Shown here piece by piece: positions 8,117 through 16,142 of a stretch of DNA of 35,330 bases (the first letter of the stretch is position 1; each line of letters opens with the position of its first letter). The translations under genes and the position numbers were made by a program. The notes under the pieces are model-generated. The model searched no databases and was not told the DNA's origin. It was given only the letters and a program-made list of their open reading frames with translations. Origin of the DNA: Deltaproteobacteria bacterium (GTDB taxonomy: Bacteria > Desulfobacterota > Binatia > UBA9968 > JAJDTQ01); contig JAPOPM010000174.1 of assembly GCA_026712905.1 (NCBI GenBank), positions 1 to 35,330 of the forward strand, written 5' to 3'.

Positions 8117-9010
8117 ATGGCTACAAACGCTGACGACACCCCTCTCGTAAGACCGGATTCGACCATCGTGAATTTGGTCAAGGCCGTGGCTCTTCTGCGC
8201 GAGAGCCCGGTGGGCTTGATCGGCGCGCTCATCGTGCTGCTCTTTGTCCTGCTGGCGATCTTCGCGCCGCTGGTGTCGCCCTTCGATCCCAACGCCACGA
8301 TGCTGCCGTTCGCCTTCCCGGGCACGGCCGCTCCGGACGGCGGGGTATTCCTCCTGGGTACCGACCACCTCGGCCGGGACATCCTTTCCCGAATCATCTG
8401 GGGCGGCCAGCGGGTTCTTTTCTACGCCACGGCGGCGACGGTGTCGGCTTACATCGTCGGCATCATCATGGGCCTTGCGGCCGGCTACTTTCGCGGCTAC
8501 CTGGACGAGATCATCTCGTTCTTCGCCAACGTGATCCTGTCGTTTCCGATCATGGTGCTGTACGTGCTGATCATCGCCAAGCTGGGCGCGTCGGGCCTGA
8601 ACATCATCTTCGCGGTGGTGTTCGCCTCCTCGCCGGGCATCATGCGCATCGTGCGCGGCGTCACCATGGACATCGCCACCCGCGACTACATCGCCGCGTC
8701 CCAGACCCGCGGCGAAGGCCCTTGGTACATCATGCTGGTGGAGATCCTGCCCAACGCCCGCAGCCCGCTGATCGTCGACTTCTGCCTGCGCATGGGCTAC
8801 ACGACCATCACCATCGGCGCGCTGGGGTTCCTGGGCCTGGGGCTGCCGCCGCCCGACCCCGACTGGGGCGGCATGATCACCGAGACCCGCGCCTTCGTCA
8901 CCGGCGGGTTCCCGTACATGGCGATCATGCCCGCGTGCGCGGTGTCCCTGCTGGTGCTGGGGTTCAACCTGCTGGCCGACGGGCTGCGGGAAGTATCGTT
9001 GAGGGATTAG
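8117..9010 (+). CDS. ABC transporter permease, DppC/OppC family
   Basis: A 297-aa partner permease. The N-terminus carries the DppC hallmark: a single helix (IGALIVLLFVLLAIFAPLVSPFDP, about residues 34-57) followed by a periplasmic stretch and HLLGTDHLGRDILSRIIWG-like sequence (here FLLGTDHLGRDILSRIIWGG). The EAA loop reads VRGVTMDIATRDYIAASQTRG, followed by ILPNARSPLIVDF. The C-terminus contains GALGFLGLGLPPPDPDWGGMI, typical of the subfamily. The Shine-Dalgarno GAGGAGG (8105-8111) overlaps the previous stop. It sits in the middle of the importer operon; the ATPase gene follows 10 bases later. Confidence 0.93.
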   Translation: MATNADDTPLVRPDSTIVNLVKAVALLRESPVGLIGALIVLLFVLLAIFAPLVSPFDPNATMLPFAFPGTAAPDGGVFLLGTDHLGRDILSRIIWGGQRVLFYATAATVSAYIVGIIMGLAAGYFRGYLDEIISFFANVILSFPIMVLYVLIIAKLGASGLNIIFAVVFASSPGIMRIVRGVTMDIATRDYIAASQTRGEGPWYIMLVEILPNARSPLIVDFCLRMGYTTITIGALGFLGLGLPPPDPDWGGMITETRAFVTGGFPYMAIMPACAVSLLVLGFNLLADGLREVSLRD

Positions 9011-9020
9011 GAGGAACGTG

Positions 9021-11147
9021 ATGGCGGATCACAACGGCGGGGGCAACGGAGGCGGCGAGGCGCCGGTTCTCGATATCTCCGGCCTCCGGCTCAGCTACTA
9101 CACGCGCGCCGGGGAGATTCCCGCGGTGATGGACTTCGACCTGACCATCGCCAAGGGCGAATCCGTCGGGCTGGTGGGCGAGTCCGGGTGCGGCAAGTCC
9201 ACCGTGGCCAACGGCATCATGCGCTACATGGGAAAGAACGGCGGCATCGTCGGCGGCACCATCAAGTTCCAGGGCCGCGACATGGCGGAGATGACCGAGG
9301 ATGAGATCCGGAGGGTGCGCGGCAAGGACATCGCCATGATCTACCAGGAGCCCATGGCGGCGCTCAATCCGAGCCTGACCATCGCCGCCCAGCTCATGGA
9401 AGTGCCCATGATCCACGAGGAGGTCAGCGAGGAGGAAGCGTTCCAGCGCTCCTTCGACATGCTGTCCGCCGTGCACATCCCGGACCCCAAGCGCCTGATG
9501 GACTCGTACCCGCACCAGGTCTCCGGCGGCCAGCAGCAGCGCGTGGTCATCGCCATGGCGCTCCTGTCGCGCCCGGCGCTGCTGCTGCTGGACGAACCCA
9601 CCACGGCGCTGGACGTGACCGTCGAGGCGGGCATCGTGGAGCTGATCGCCGAGTTGAGCAAGGAGTCGGGCACCTCGCTGCTCTACATCTCCCACAACCT
9701 GGGCCTGATGCTCGAGGTGTGCGACCGCATCTGCGTGATGTATTCCGGCGAGGTGGTGGAGGAGGGGCACATCAGCTCCATCTTCTCCTGGCCCAAGCAC
9801 CCCTACACCCACGGTCTGTTCGGCTGCATCCCGCTACCGCACGCCGACAAGAACGCGCGTCCGCTGGCGGCCATCAAGGGCCAGCTCCCGCTGCCGCACC
9901 AGCGCCCCAAGGGCTGCTACTTCGGGCCGCGCTGCGAGTTCTTCGAGGCCGGGCGCTGCGACAGCGACCACATCCCCATGGAGGAAGTCTTCACCGACGA
10001 CGACGATGCGCACCGGGTGCGTTGCCTGCGCTGGAACGAGATCGACCCCGACGAAGCGCGAGCCGTCGAGACGACGCGCGAGCCCATCGAGGTGGGCGAC
10101 ACCGTGCTTGAAGTCGACAACATGCGCAAGTACTACGAGGTCAAGGAGAGCACGTTCGCCGCGCTGGTCTCCGGCGGCTCGGCGCGCCAGGTCAAGGCCA
10201 ACGAGAGCATCAGCTTCGACGCCGGGGAAGGGGAGACCGTGGCCATCGTGGGCGAATCGGGCTGCGGCAAGTCCACCTTCGCCAAGGTCCTCATGGGGCT
10301 GGAGACCGCCACGGAAGGGGAGGTGCGCCTCGACGGCACGGATCTCGGCAGCATCGAGGTCAAGAAGCGCACCCCCGAGCAGCTCGCGTCGCTGCAGATG
10401 GTGTTCCAGAACCCCAACGACACCCTCAACCCGTCGCACTCCATCGGTTACCAGATCGGCCGGGTGATCAAGCGTTTCGGCATCGAGTCCGATCCGGCGA
10501 AGATCCAGGACAGGGTCCACAAGCTCCTCGACACCGTGAAGCTGCCGCGCGACTTCGTCCACCGCAAGCCCCGCCAGCTATCAGGGGGACAGAAGCAACG
10601 GGTGGGCATCGCGCGCGCCTTCGCCGGCAACCCCAAGACCGTCATCGCGGACGAGCCCATCTCCGCCCTCGACGTGTCCGTGGCCGCCGCGGTGACCGAG
10701 CTGCTGATGGACATCCAGCGCGAGCACCGCACCACGCTTCTGTTCATCAGCCACGACCTGTCCGCCGTCCGCTACCTCGCCGATCGCGTCGTGGTCATGT
10801 ACCTGGGCCAGATCATGGAGCGGGGCGACACGGACGAGGTCTTCGCACCGCCGTACCACCCCTATACCGAGGCGCTGCTGTCGGCCGTGCCCATCGCCGA
10901 CCCGGAGGTGGAAAAGCGCCGCATCGTGCTGGAAGGCAATCTCCCGAGCCCCCTGGATCCACCCAAGGGATGCCCGTTCTCCACCCGCTGTCAGCGCAAG
11001 GTCGGCAGCATCTGCGACGACGAGCCGCCTCCGATCCAGCTCGACGGCGAAGGCCACAGCATCGCCTGCCACATTCCGTTGGCGGAGTTGCGCGAGGTGG
11101 AGCCGGTGATCACCATTCCGGCCCGGGATGCGGACGCGACCGCATGA
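9021..11147 (+). CDS. fused dipeptide ABC transporter ATPase (DppD-DppF type, two nucleotide-binding domains)
   Basis: A 708-aa cytoplasmic protein that joins both ATPase halves of an oligopeptide importer. Half one: Walker A GESGCGKST (residues 53-61), signature SGGQQQR (about 168), Walker B LLLLDEPTTALD (about 187-198). Half two: Walker A GESGCGKST (about 411), LSGGQKQR (about 519), Walker B VIADEPISALD (about 541-551). Each half ends in the Cys-containing oligopeptide-ATPase C-terminal element (KGCYFGPRCEF and KGCPFSTRCQRK). The adjacent GTG at 9018 is a possible start, but ATG 9021 has AGGAGG (9009-9014) at ideal spacing. It is the last gene of the importer operon, and a hairpin terminator follows the stop by about 20 bases. 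Confidence 0.95.
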   Translation: MADHNGGGNGGGEAPVLDISGLRLSYYTRAGEIPAVMDFDLTIAKGESVGLVGESGCGKSTVANGIMRYMGKNGGIVGGTIKFQGRDMAEMTEDEIRRVRGKDIAMIYQEPMAALNPSLTIAAQLMEVPMIHEEVSEEEAFQRSFDMLSAVHIPDPKRLMDSYPHQVSGGQQQRVVIAMALLSRPALLLLDEPTTALDVTVEAGIVELIAELSKESGTSLLYISHNLGLMLEVCDRICVMYSGEVVEEGHISSIFSWPKHPYTHGLFGCIPLPHADKNARPLAAIKGQLPLPHQRPKGCYFGPRCEFFEAGRCDSDHIPMEEVFTDDDDAHRVRCLRWNEIDPDEARAVETTREPIEVGDTVLEVDNMRKYYEVKESTFAALVSGGSARQVKANESISFDAGEGETVAIVGESGCGKSTFAKVLMGLETATEGEVRLDGTDLGSIEVKKRTPEQLASLQMVFQNPNDTLNPSHSIGYQIGRVIKRFGIESDPAKIQDRVHKLLDTVKLPRDFVHRKPRQLSGGQKQRVGIARAFAGNPKTVIADEPISALDVSVAAAVTELLMDIQREHRTTLLFISHDLSAVRYLADRVVVMYLGQIMERGDTDEVFAPPYHPYTEALLSAVPIADPEVEKRRIVLEGNLPSPLDPPKGCPFSTRCQRKVGSICDDEPPPIQLDGEGHSIACHIPLAELREVEPVITIPARDADATA

Positions 11148-11169
11148 CAGAGTCCGACAAGGGCGTTCT

Positions 11170-11196
11170 ACGGGCGGGTCTCGAACCCGCCCGTTT
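11170..11196 (+). terminator. rho-independent-type terminator of the ABC importer operon
   Basis: A perfect 10-bp inverted repeat, ACGGGCGGGT/ACCCGCCCGT (11170-11179 and 11185-11194), encloses a CTCGA loop. It runs into a short TTT, 22 bases after the ATPase stop codon. The T-tract is short, as is common in GC-rich genomes. Confidence 0.7.
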
Positions 11197-11288
11197 CCCG
11201 TGAAGTGATTTGCATTCCGGGCCGAAGGTGGTAGCTTTGCCCTGTTGAATGACCTGCCGACAAGGACACCAAACCGGGGGAGAAGAAC

Positions 11289-12311
11289 ATGGGTAAGATC
11301 GATCCGTCCGTCAAGGTGATCGACGCCGACGCGCACGCGCGCGACAACGACGATCTCGTCAAGCCCTTCCTGGGCGAGGCCTTCCAGAACCGGCGTCCGC
11401 CGTTCATTCCACGGGAAACCTATGACCGCAACCTGGGCGGGACGCTGGGGCACTCGGGCGTCAAGCACGAGGAACGGCTGGCGGCCATGGACACCCAGGA
11501 GATCCACACCGCGGTCATGTACCCGACCAGCGGACTCGGCATCGGACACATTCGCGAGCCCAACTACCAGACGCAGTTGTGCCGCGCCTACAACGAGTTC
11601 ATCTCCGACTACTGCAAGGCGTCGCCACGCCTCAAGGCGGTGGCCAACTTGCCCGTCAACGCGCCCGCGGCGGCGGTCGAGGAACTGCGCTACGCGGTGC
11701 AGGATCTGGGACTGGTGGGCGGCATGATGGCGGCCCAGGCCCACAGCAAGAACTTCGGCTCGGCCGAGTTCTTTCCGCTGTACGAGGAAGCTCAGAAGCT
11801 CAATACGCCGCTGGCGATCCACGCCTTCGGCGGCGACGAGCCGGGCAGCGAAATCTTCGATCAGTTCATCTCCATCCACACCACCGGCCACCCGTTCCCG
11901 GTGCTGCGCCAGCTCACCGCGATGATCTTCGCGGGCGTTCCCGAGATGTACCCGGAACTCAAGCTCGGGTTTCTCGAGATCGGCTGCGGCTGGATCCCGT
12001 ACTGGTCCGACCGGATGGACGAGGAGTGGGAGAAGCGCGGCGCGGTGGAGGCCCCCGAGTGCAAGCACGAACCCAGCCGCTACATCACCAGCAAGAACGT
12101 CTATTACGGCTGCGAGCCCGACGAGAAGACCATCGGCTACGTGGTGGGGGAGATCGGTTCCGAAACCATCATGTACGCCTCGGACTATCCCCATTGGGAC
12201 ATGAGCTGGCCGGAGTCCGGCTCGCTCATCTGGGGGCGCGAGGATCTGTCGCGGGAAGCCAAGGAGAACATACTGGGGAACAACGCCAGGCGCTTTTACG
12301 GCCTCGATTGA
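11289..12311 (+). CDS. amidohydrolase family protein (amidohydrolase_2 / ACMSD-like)
   Basis: A 340-aa TIM-barrel metal enzyme of the amidohydrolase_2 group, which includes ACMSD-type decarboxylases and hydrolases of catabolic intermediates. Likely metal and catalytic positions: D14-x-H16 in VIDADAHARDN (the second His of the classical D-x-H-x-H is replaced by Arg18), H178 in LAIHAFGG, the FLEIGCGWIPYW block (mid-C-terminal part), and D299 in YASDYPHWD. Family members of this kind often bind one metal. The ribosome site is a purine-rich GGGGGAGAAG ending three bases before the ATG. It is the first gene of a plus-strand cassette that continues with a diiron-type protein, a cyclase and a DHDPS-like lyase. 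The substrate is unknown. Confidence 0.88.
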   Translation: MGKIDPSVKVIDADAHARDNDDLVKPFLGEAFQNRRPPFIPRETYDRNLGGTLGHSGVKHEERLAAMDTQEIHTAVMYPTSGLGIGHIREPNYQTQLCRAYNEFISDYCKASPRLKAVANLPVNAPAAAVEELRYAVQDLGLVGGMMAAQAHSKNFGSAEFFPLYEEAQKLNTPLAIHAFGGDEPGSEIFDQFISIHTTGHPFPVLRQLTAMIFAGVPEMYPELKLGFLEIGCGWIPYWSDRMDEEWEKRGAVEAPECKHEPSRYITSKNVYYGCEPDEKTIGYVVGEIGSETIMYASDYPHWDMSWPESGSLIWGREDLSREAKENILGNNARRFYGLD

Positions 12312-12331
12312 GGGAGGCGAGTGGGGGCGCC

Positions 12332-12363
12332 AGCCGCCCTGAACGGTTGCGATGACGGCGGCT
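12332..12363 (+). terminator. weak hairpin after the amidohydrolase gene
   Basis: AGCCGCC (12332-12338) pairs with GGCGGCT (12357-12363) across an 18-base loop and is followed by TT. The loop is long and the stem short, so this may only attenuate transcription into the next gene. Confidence 0.3.
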
Positions 12364-12398
12364 TTCCAGTAACTAGTCTATTTCGTTGAAGCGTGAGC

Positions 12399-12437
12399 GC
12401 CGATCCCGATGTTGCAGGACGCGACATCGGGATCGGC
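12399..12437 (+). promoter_or_regulatory. perfect 14-bp inverted repeat upstream of the diiron-protein gene
   Basis: GCCGATCCCGATGT (12399-12412) is repeated exactly in inverse orientation at 12424-12437, with 11 bases between. It lies 41 bases before the start codon of the next gene. It could be an operator for a dimeric regulator, or a leader hairpin in the message. The absence of a T-run argues against a terminator. Confidence 0.55.
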
Positions 12438-12478
12438 CACATTCAACGGGAAACCAATCCAACGAGGGAGCAGATTCG

Positions 12479-13225
12479 ATGCCACTTTCCGGCGAAGCGT
12501 TCGTCAACGAGATACACGAGGCGGTGCGCGCCAAGCATTCGAAGGACAACCCGCTGATCGGGATGATCGAAAGGGGAGAGCTGGACCGCGCGGCGCTCAA
12601 GGGATTCGTGGGGCAGTTCTACCTGTTCTTCCCCAAGCCGTTTCCCAAGCCCATCGCCACCATGCTGGGGCGCTGCCCCGAGGACCCCGAGCTGGAGAGG
12701 ATGTGGATCGAGAACGTGGTGGAGGAGGGCACCGGCGAGATCTCCGGCACCGACAGCCACCGCGGCCTCTTCATCCGCTTCGCCATGGCCTGCGGCTACG
12801 ACTCCAAGGACGAGCTGGACGCGGTGCAGCCCCTGCCCGAGACCTCGGCGTTCCTCGACTGGCGCGATCTGCTCATGTACCAGCGCTCGTGGCTTGAGCT
12901 GTACGCTTGCCAGGGGTTCTGTCTGGAAGGCACGGCCAGCGAACGCATGAGCCGCATCGTCACCGGGCTGACGAGCCACTACGGTTTCGACCGGGAAAGC
13001 GACGACATCCGCTACTGGACGCTCCACATGGGGGTGGACGAAGAGCACATGAAGGTGGGTCCCCTGGCCGTGAGCCGGTACGCGGTCACCGACCAACAGC
13101 AGGAAGTGGTGCGCCAGTCGGTGCAGAAGACCCTGGACCAGTTCTGGCTGGCCTTCGACGGCATCAAGCGCGCCTTCGTCGACAAGGATGCCCTCTACAC
13201 GGCGTGGCGCAACGGCGCCGCCTGA
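12479..13225 (+). CDS. haem-oxygenase-like diiron protein (TenA/PqqC-like iron-containing redox enzyme)
   Basis: A 248-aa all-helical protein of the PqqC/TenA superfamily branch that includes haem-oxygenase-like diiron oxidases. I chose ATG 12479 because GAGGGAG (12464-12470) precedes it at eight bases; the open frame extends further upstream without such a site. Candidate iron ligands in the expected helices: E87 and H94 in GEISGTDSHRGLF, E150 in FCLEGTASERM, and H183, D187 and H190 in LHMGVDEEHM. The HxxxDxxH arrangement is typical of the last metal helix. Characterised relatives cut or oxidise small molecules using O2. It sits between an amidohydrolase and a cyclase in one cassette. Diiron chemistry is inferred from residue pattern; a cofactor-free role cannot be excluded. 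Confidence 0.82.
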   Translation: MPLSGEAFVNEIHEAVRAKHSKDNPLIGMIERGELDRAALKGFVGQFYLFFPKPFPKPIATMLGRCPEDPELERMWIENVVEEGTGEISGTDSHRGLFIRFAMACGYDSKDELDAVQPLPETSAFLDWRDLLMYQRSWLELYACQGFCLEGTASERMSRIVTGLTSHYGFDRESDDIRYWTLHMGVDEEHMKVGPLAVSRYAVTDQQQEVVRQSVQKTLDQFWLAFDGIKRAFVDKDALYTAWRNGAA

Positions 13226-13264
13226 TCCGGCGCGAGGACACTCCAAACCGTCAGGAACACGACC

Positions 13265-13918
13265 ATGTCCATCATCGATCTCTCACGGCTCATCTACGAC
13301 GGCATGCCCAAGATCCCGGCGCTGCCGGACGTGCACGTGCAGCGGTTCTTCGACCTCGGCAAGGGGCACCCGCTCAACGTCACCGAGATCAACCTGCCGT
13401 GCCACGCCGGCACCCACGTGGACGCGCCGGTGCACATCGTGCCCAACGGCAAGTCCATCGAGGAATTGCCCCTCGACGCCTTCGTCGGTCCGGGCGCGGT
13501 CATCTCGGTGCGGACCGGTGGCGGCGAGGAGGTCACGGCCGCGGATCTGGAAGGGTCCGGGGTGGCGGTCAACCCCGGCGACATCCTGATGCTGCACACC
13601 GGATGGGACGAGAAATTTGAAAGTGAAGAATACAATATGCACCCCTATCTCTCCGTGGATGCGGCGGAATGGATCGTGGAGCGCGGGGTAAAGCTCTTCG
13701 GCATCGACTGCATCACGGTGGACCTGCCGACGCCGCTACGCCCCAAGGGCTTCGACTTCCCGGTGCATCGGACCTTGCTGGGAAACGACGTGCTGATCGC
13801 GGAGAACGTCACCAACCTCGGCGCCATCGCGGGGCAAAGCTGCCGCATCATGGCGTTGCCCCTCAAGGTGCAGGGCAGCGACGCGGCGCACGCGAGAATC
13901 GTCGCGGAGTTGCAGTAA
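13265..13918 (+). CDS. cyclase family protein (kynurenine formamidase-like metal hydrolase)
   Basis: A 217-aa metal-dependent hydrolase of the cyclase family, whose known members hydrolyse N-formylkynurenine, isatin and related amides or lactams. The signature HxGTHxDxPxH is present in full as H47-A-G-T-H51-V-D53-A-P-V-H57. Further family parts are MLHTGWDEKF (about residues 110-119) and GIDCITVDLP (about 146-155). Length is normal. It starts 39 bases after the diiron-protein stop with only a weak AGGA upstream, and it is followed 18 bases later by the lyase gene, so it is clearly inside one transcription unit. The true substrate is unknown; tryptophan catabolism is one option among several. 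Confidence 0.9.
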   Translation: MSIIDLSRLIYDGMPKIPALPDVHVQRFFDLGKGHPLNVTEINLPCHAGTHVDAPVHIVPNGKSIEELPLDAFVGPGAVISVRTGGGEEVTAADLEGSGVAVNPGDILMLHTGWDEKFESEEYNMHPYLSVDAAEWIVERGVKLFGIDCITVDLPTPLRPKGFDFPVHRTLLGNDVLIAENVTNLGAIAGQSCRIMALPLKVQGSDAAHARIVAELQ

Positions 13919-13936
13919 GAGAATCTGGAGTGAGGG

Positions 13937-14902
13937 ATGCTGGCTAGCCCCATCAGAGGAATCATCGGCGCGGCGCTGACCCCGTTCACGGACGACGGAC
14001 GGGTGGACTACGACGCTCTGGCGCGCGAGATCGAGTTTCTCGTGGCCGATTGCGACGCTGTCTCCATCGCCGCCGTGGAAGCGTCGGAATACACGGTCCT
14101 CTCGCTCGAGGACCGCAAGGAAGTCATGCGGCGCGCCACGGAGATCGTCAACAAGCGTGTGCCCGTGATCCTCGGGGCGTCGAGCCATTCCATCGACACG
14201 ATACTGGATTTGGCGGAGCACGCCGCGGCCGTGGGCGGCGACCTCATCCAGGTGCTGATGCCCATCCGCCCGTGGGGCGGGCAGCCGACCATCTCGGATT
14301 TGATACAGTTCTTCACCGAGGTGGCGTCGGCGAGTCCATTGCCCATCGTCGCCTATCACAACCCCGGTCCCGGCGCGGACCCGCCGCTCGACGCGTTCGT
14401 GCGCCTGAGCGAGTTGAACAAGGTCGACTACTTCAAGGAAAGCTCGAGGGACATCACCAAGATCACCCGGCTTATCGAGCAAATCCAGCTCGCCGGCAAG
14501 GCCAACTACTTCACCACCATGCAGCCGCTGCTGACCACCCTCATGATGGGAGGCGCGGGCGCCACCATGCCGCCGCCGGGCACTCGCATCGGCGCAAGGG
14601 TGGTGCGTGCGTTCCGGGAGGGCGACATCGACAAGGCACGCTACTGGCAGCGCTGCTTCACGCTGTTCCCGGGCAAGTGGGGCGCCTACGGGCTGCCGCC
14701 GATCATGAAGTCGGCCCTCAAGCACTTCGGGGTAGACATCGGCGAGCCAGGCCGGCCGTACTCGCCGGTGAGCCCGCGGGACCATGCGCAGATCGGCCAG
14801 TTCCTGACCCAGATCGGCATCCTGGGCGACGGAGAGCCGGACGAGGCCGCCTTCGACCAGGCGGCGATCCAGCTTGCCCAGGAAGACACCTTCCTGCGTT
14901 GA
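13937..14902 (+). CDS. dihydrodipicolinate synthase-family lyase
   Basis: A 321-aa class I aldolase/lyase of the DapA/NanA superfamily. The Schiff-base lysine is K167 in VDYFKESSRD. The partner tyrosine is Y140 in PIVAYHNPG, 27 residues before the lysine as in the family. The canonical GTTGE motif near residue 45 is replaced by AAVEASEY, and the N-terminus keeps GIIGAALTPFTDDGRVDYDALARE. This departure, together with the catabolic neighbourhood, suggests a degradative lyase rather than the lysine-biosynthetic DapA. GGAGTGAGGG immediately precedes the ATG. It is the fourth enzyme of the 11289-15119 cassette. Confidence 0.88.
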   Translation: MLASPIRGIIGAALTPFTDDGRVDYDALAREIEFLVADCDAVSIAAVEASEYTVLSLEDRKEVMRRATEIVNKRVPVILGASSHSIDTILDLAEHAAAVGGDLIQVLMPIRPWGGQPTISDLIQFFTEVASASPLPIVAYHNPGPGADPPLDAFVRLSELNKVDYFKESSRDITKITRLIEQIQLAGKANYFTTMQPLLTTLMMGGAGATMPPPGTRIGARVVRAFREGDIDKARYWQRCFTLFPGKWGAYGLPPIMKSALKHFGVDIGEPGRPYSPVSPRDHAQIGQFLTQIGILGDGEPDEAAFDQAAIQLAQEDTFLR

Positions 14903-14909
14903 CGAAGCC

Positions 14910-15119
14910 ATGTCCGGCGGACTCTTCACATGGTTTGCGGAGCGGGTCAAGGAGTGCTCCGATCGTCTGGTGCTGCTCTTGATCCGCGGCACTTCGCGGT
15001 TTGAATCCGAGCTGACCGACGAGGGGCGGCAGGAACAGCGCATGTGGCGCGACCGGCGCATGCGCAATCTCAAGGGCCTCGCTCTGCGTGCCAAGCGGCG
15101 GCAGCGGGAAGCTTCCTGA
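14910..15119 (+). CDS. small basic hypothetical protein
   Basis: A 69-aa reading frame starting 7 bases after the DHDPS-like gene. No family recognised. The first third is hydrophobic and amphipathic (LFTWFAERVKECSDRLVLLLI). The second half is strongly basic and polar (RQEQRMWRDRRMRN, LRAKRRQREAS), which could suit a membrane-surface or nucleic-acid contact. There is no clear ribosome site, so expression would rely on coupling to the gene before it. It fills the gap between the catabolic cassette and the sulfide module, with 27 bases before the next start. A real gene is more likely than not because spacing and orientation fit, but this is not certain. Confidence 0.5.
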   Translation: MSGGLFTWFAERVKECSDRLVLLLIRGTSRFESELTDEGRQEQRMWRDRRMRNLKGLALRAKRRQREAS

Positions 15120-15146
15120 CGGCGACGGGGACGACAGGGTTCAGGG

Positions 15147-16142
15147 ATGCACTACCACAACGGAAGGAAACAGATCGTCGTGCTCGGAGGCGGGAGCGGC
15201 GGCGTGGTGGCGGCCACGAAGCTCGGCCGCGCTCTCGGAGCGGACCACGACATCACGTTGATCGACCGCCGCACCGATCACGTCTTCATGCCCGCGTTCC
15301 TGTTTCTCATGGTCGGGCAGCGCCGTCCCGAGGACATCAGCCGGAAGCTGAAGCGCCTGGAAAAGCGCAATATCAGGGTCCTTCAGGCGGAGATCCTGGG
15401 AATCGATTCCGGACGCCAGCAGGTGATTCTCGAGAGCACGGCCATTCCCTACGACTACCTGATCGTGTCCCTGGGTTTGGAAGTGAGGCCCGACCTGCTT
15501 CCTGGCTTCGCCGAAGGGGCGCATCATCCCTGGGAAATGGACGCCGCGTTGCGCCTCAAGACCACGCTTGAGAGCTTCCGCGAGGGGCGTGTCGTGGTGG
15601 GAGTGCCGCTGGGCCCCTACCGCTGTCCGCCGGCGCCGTACGAGGCCCAGTGGATGCTGGACAGCTACTTCAAGGAACGCAATATCCGCGACCTGGTGGA
15701 CATCCAGTACTTTACGCGCGAACCCGAGCCCGCGGGCGAGGAGCACATGCCGTCGGTGTGGATGGACGCCCAGAGCAAGAAACGCAACGTCACCATCCAC
15801 TACGACTTCGTCATTCAGTCCATCGACCCTGAGAAGAAGCGGGTCCACGGCCTGTACGGCTACGAGCTTTCCTACGACCTGCTCTTCATGGTGCCGCCGC
15901 ATCGACCCTCCAAGGTGCTCTATGACTGCGGGCTGGTCGACAACGAGACCGGCATCCAGGTGGACTACGACACCCTGGAGACCAAGTGGGAGAACGTCTA
16001 CGCCATCGGCGACTGCGCCAACATGCCCGCCTCCAAGGCCGGCGGCGTGGCGCACCAGGAAGCGGACGTGGTGGCGGACAACCTGGTCGCGGAGATCACC
16101 GGGGAAGGGGAGTTGTCCACCCTGCACCTCCACACGATATGA
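15147..16142 (+). CDS. sulfide:quinone oxidoreductase-family flavoprotein, ending at an in-frame TGA (possible selenocysteine codon)
   Basis: A 331-aa conventional reading frame with the FAD-binding motif VVLGGGSGGVVAA (residues 11-23), the redox Cys160 in YRCPPAPYE, and the second flavin motif VYAIGDCANMPASKAGG (285-301). These are SQR/flavocytochrome c-type features. Such enzymes oxidise sulfide and pass electrons to quinone at the inner membrane. At 331 aa it is short: family members carry about 50 more residues with the second redox Cys and a membrane-contacting helix. Exactly these residues follow in the same frame after the TGA (16143-16304), giving a 385-codon gene. The product is therefore either a full-length selenoprotein, a truncated protein, or the result of a sequence error. 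The gene is followed by a persulfide dioxygenase, supporting a sulfide role. Confidence 0.85.
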   Translation: MHYHNGRKQIVVLGGGSGGVVAATKLGRALGADHDITLIDRRTDHVFMPAFLFLMVGQRRPEDISRKLKRLEKRNIRVLQAEILGIDSGRQQVILESTAIPYDYLIVSLGLEVRPDLLPGFAEGAHHPWEMDAALRLKTTLESFREGRVVVGVPLGPYRCPPAPYEAQWMLDSYFKERNIRDLVDIQYFTREPEPAGEEHMPSVWMDAQSKKRNVTIHYDFVIQSIDPEKKRVHGLYGYELSYDLLFMVPPHRPSKVLYDCGLVDNETGIQVDYDTLETKWENVYAIGDCANMPASKAGGVAHQEADVVADNLVAEITGEGELSTLHLHTI

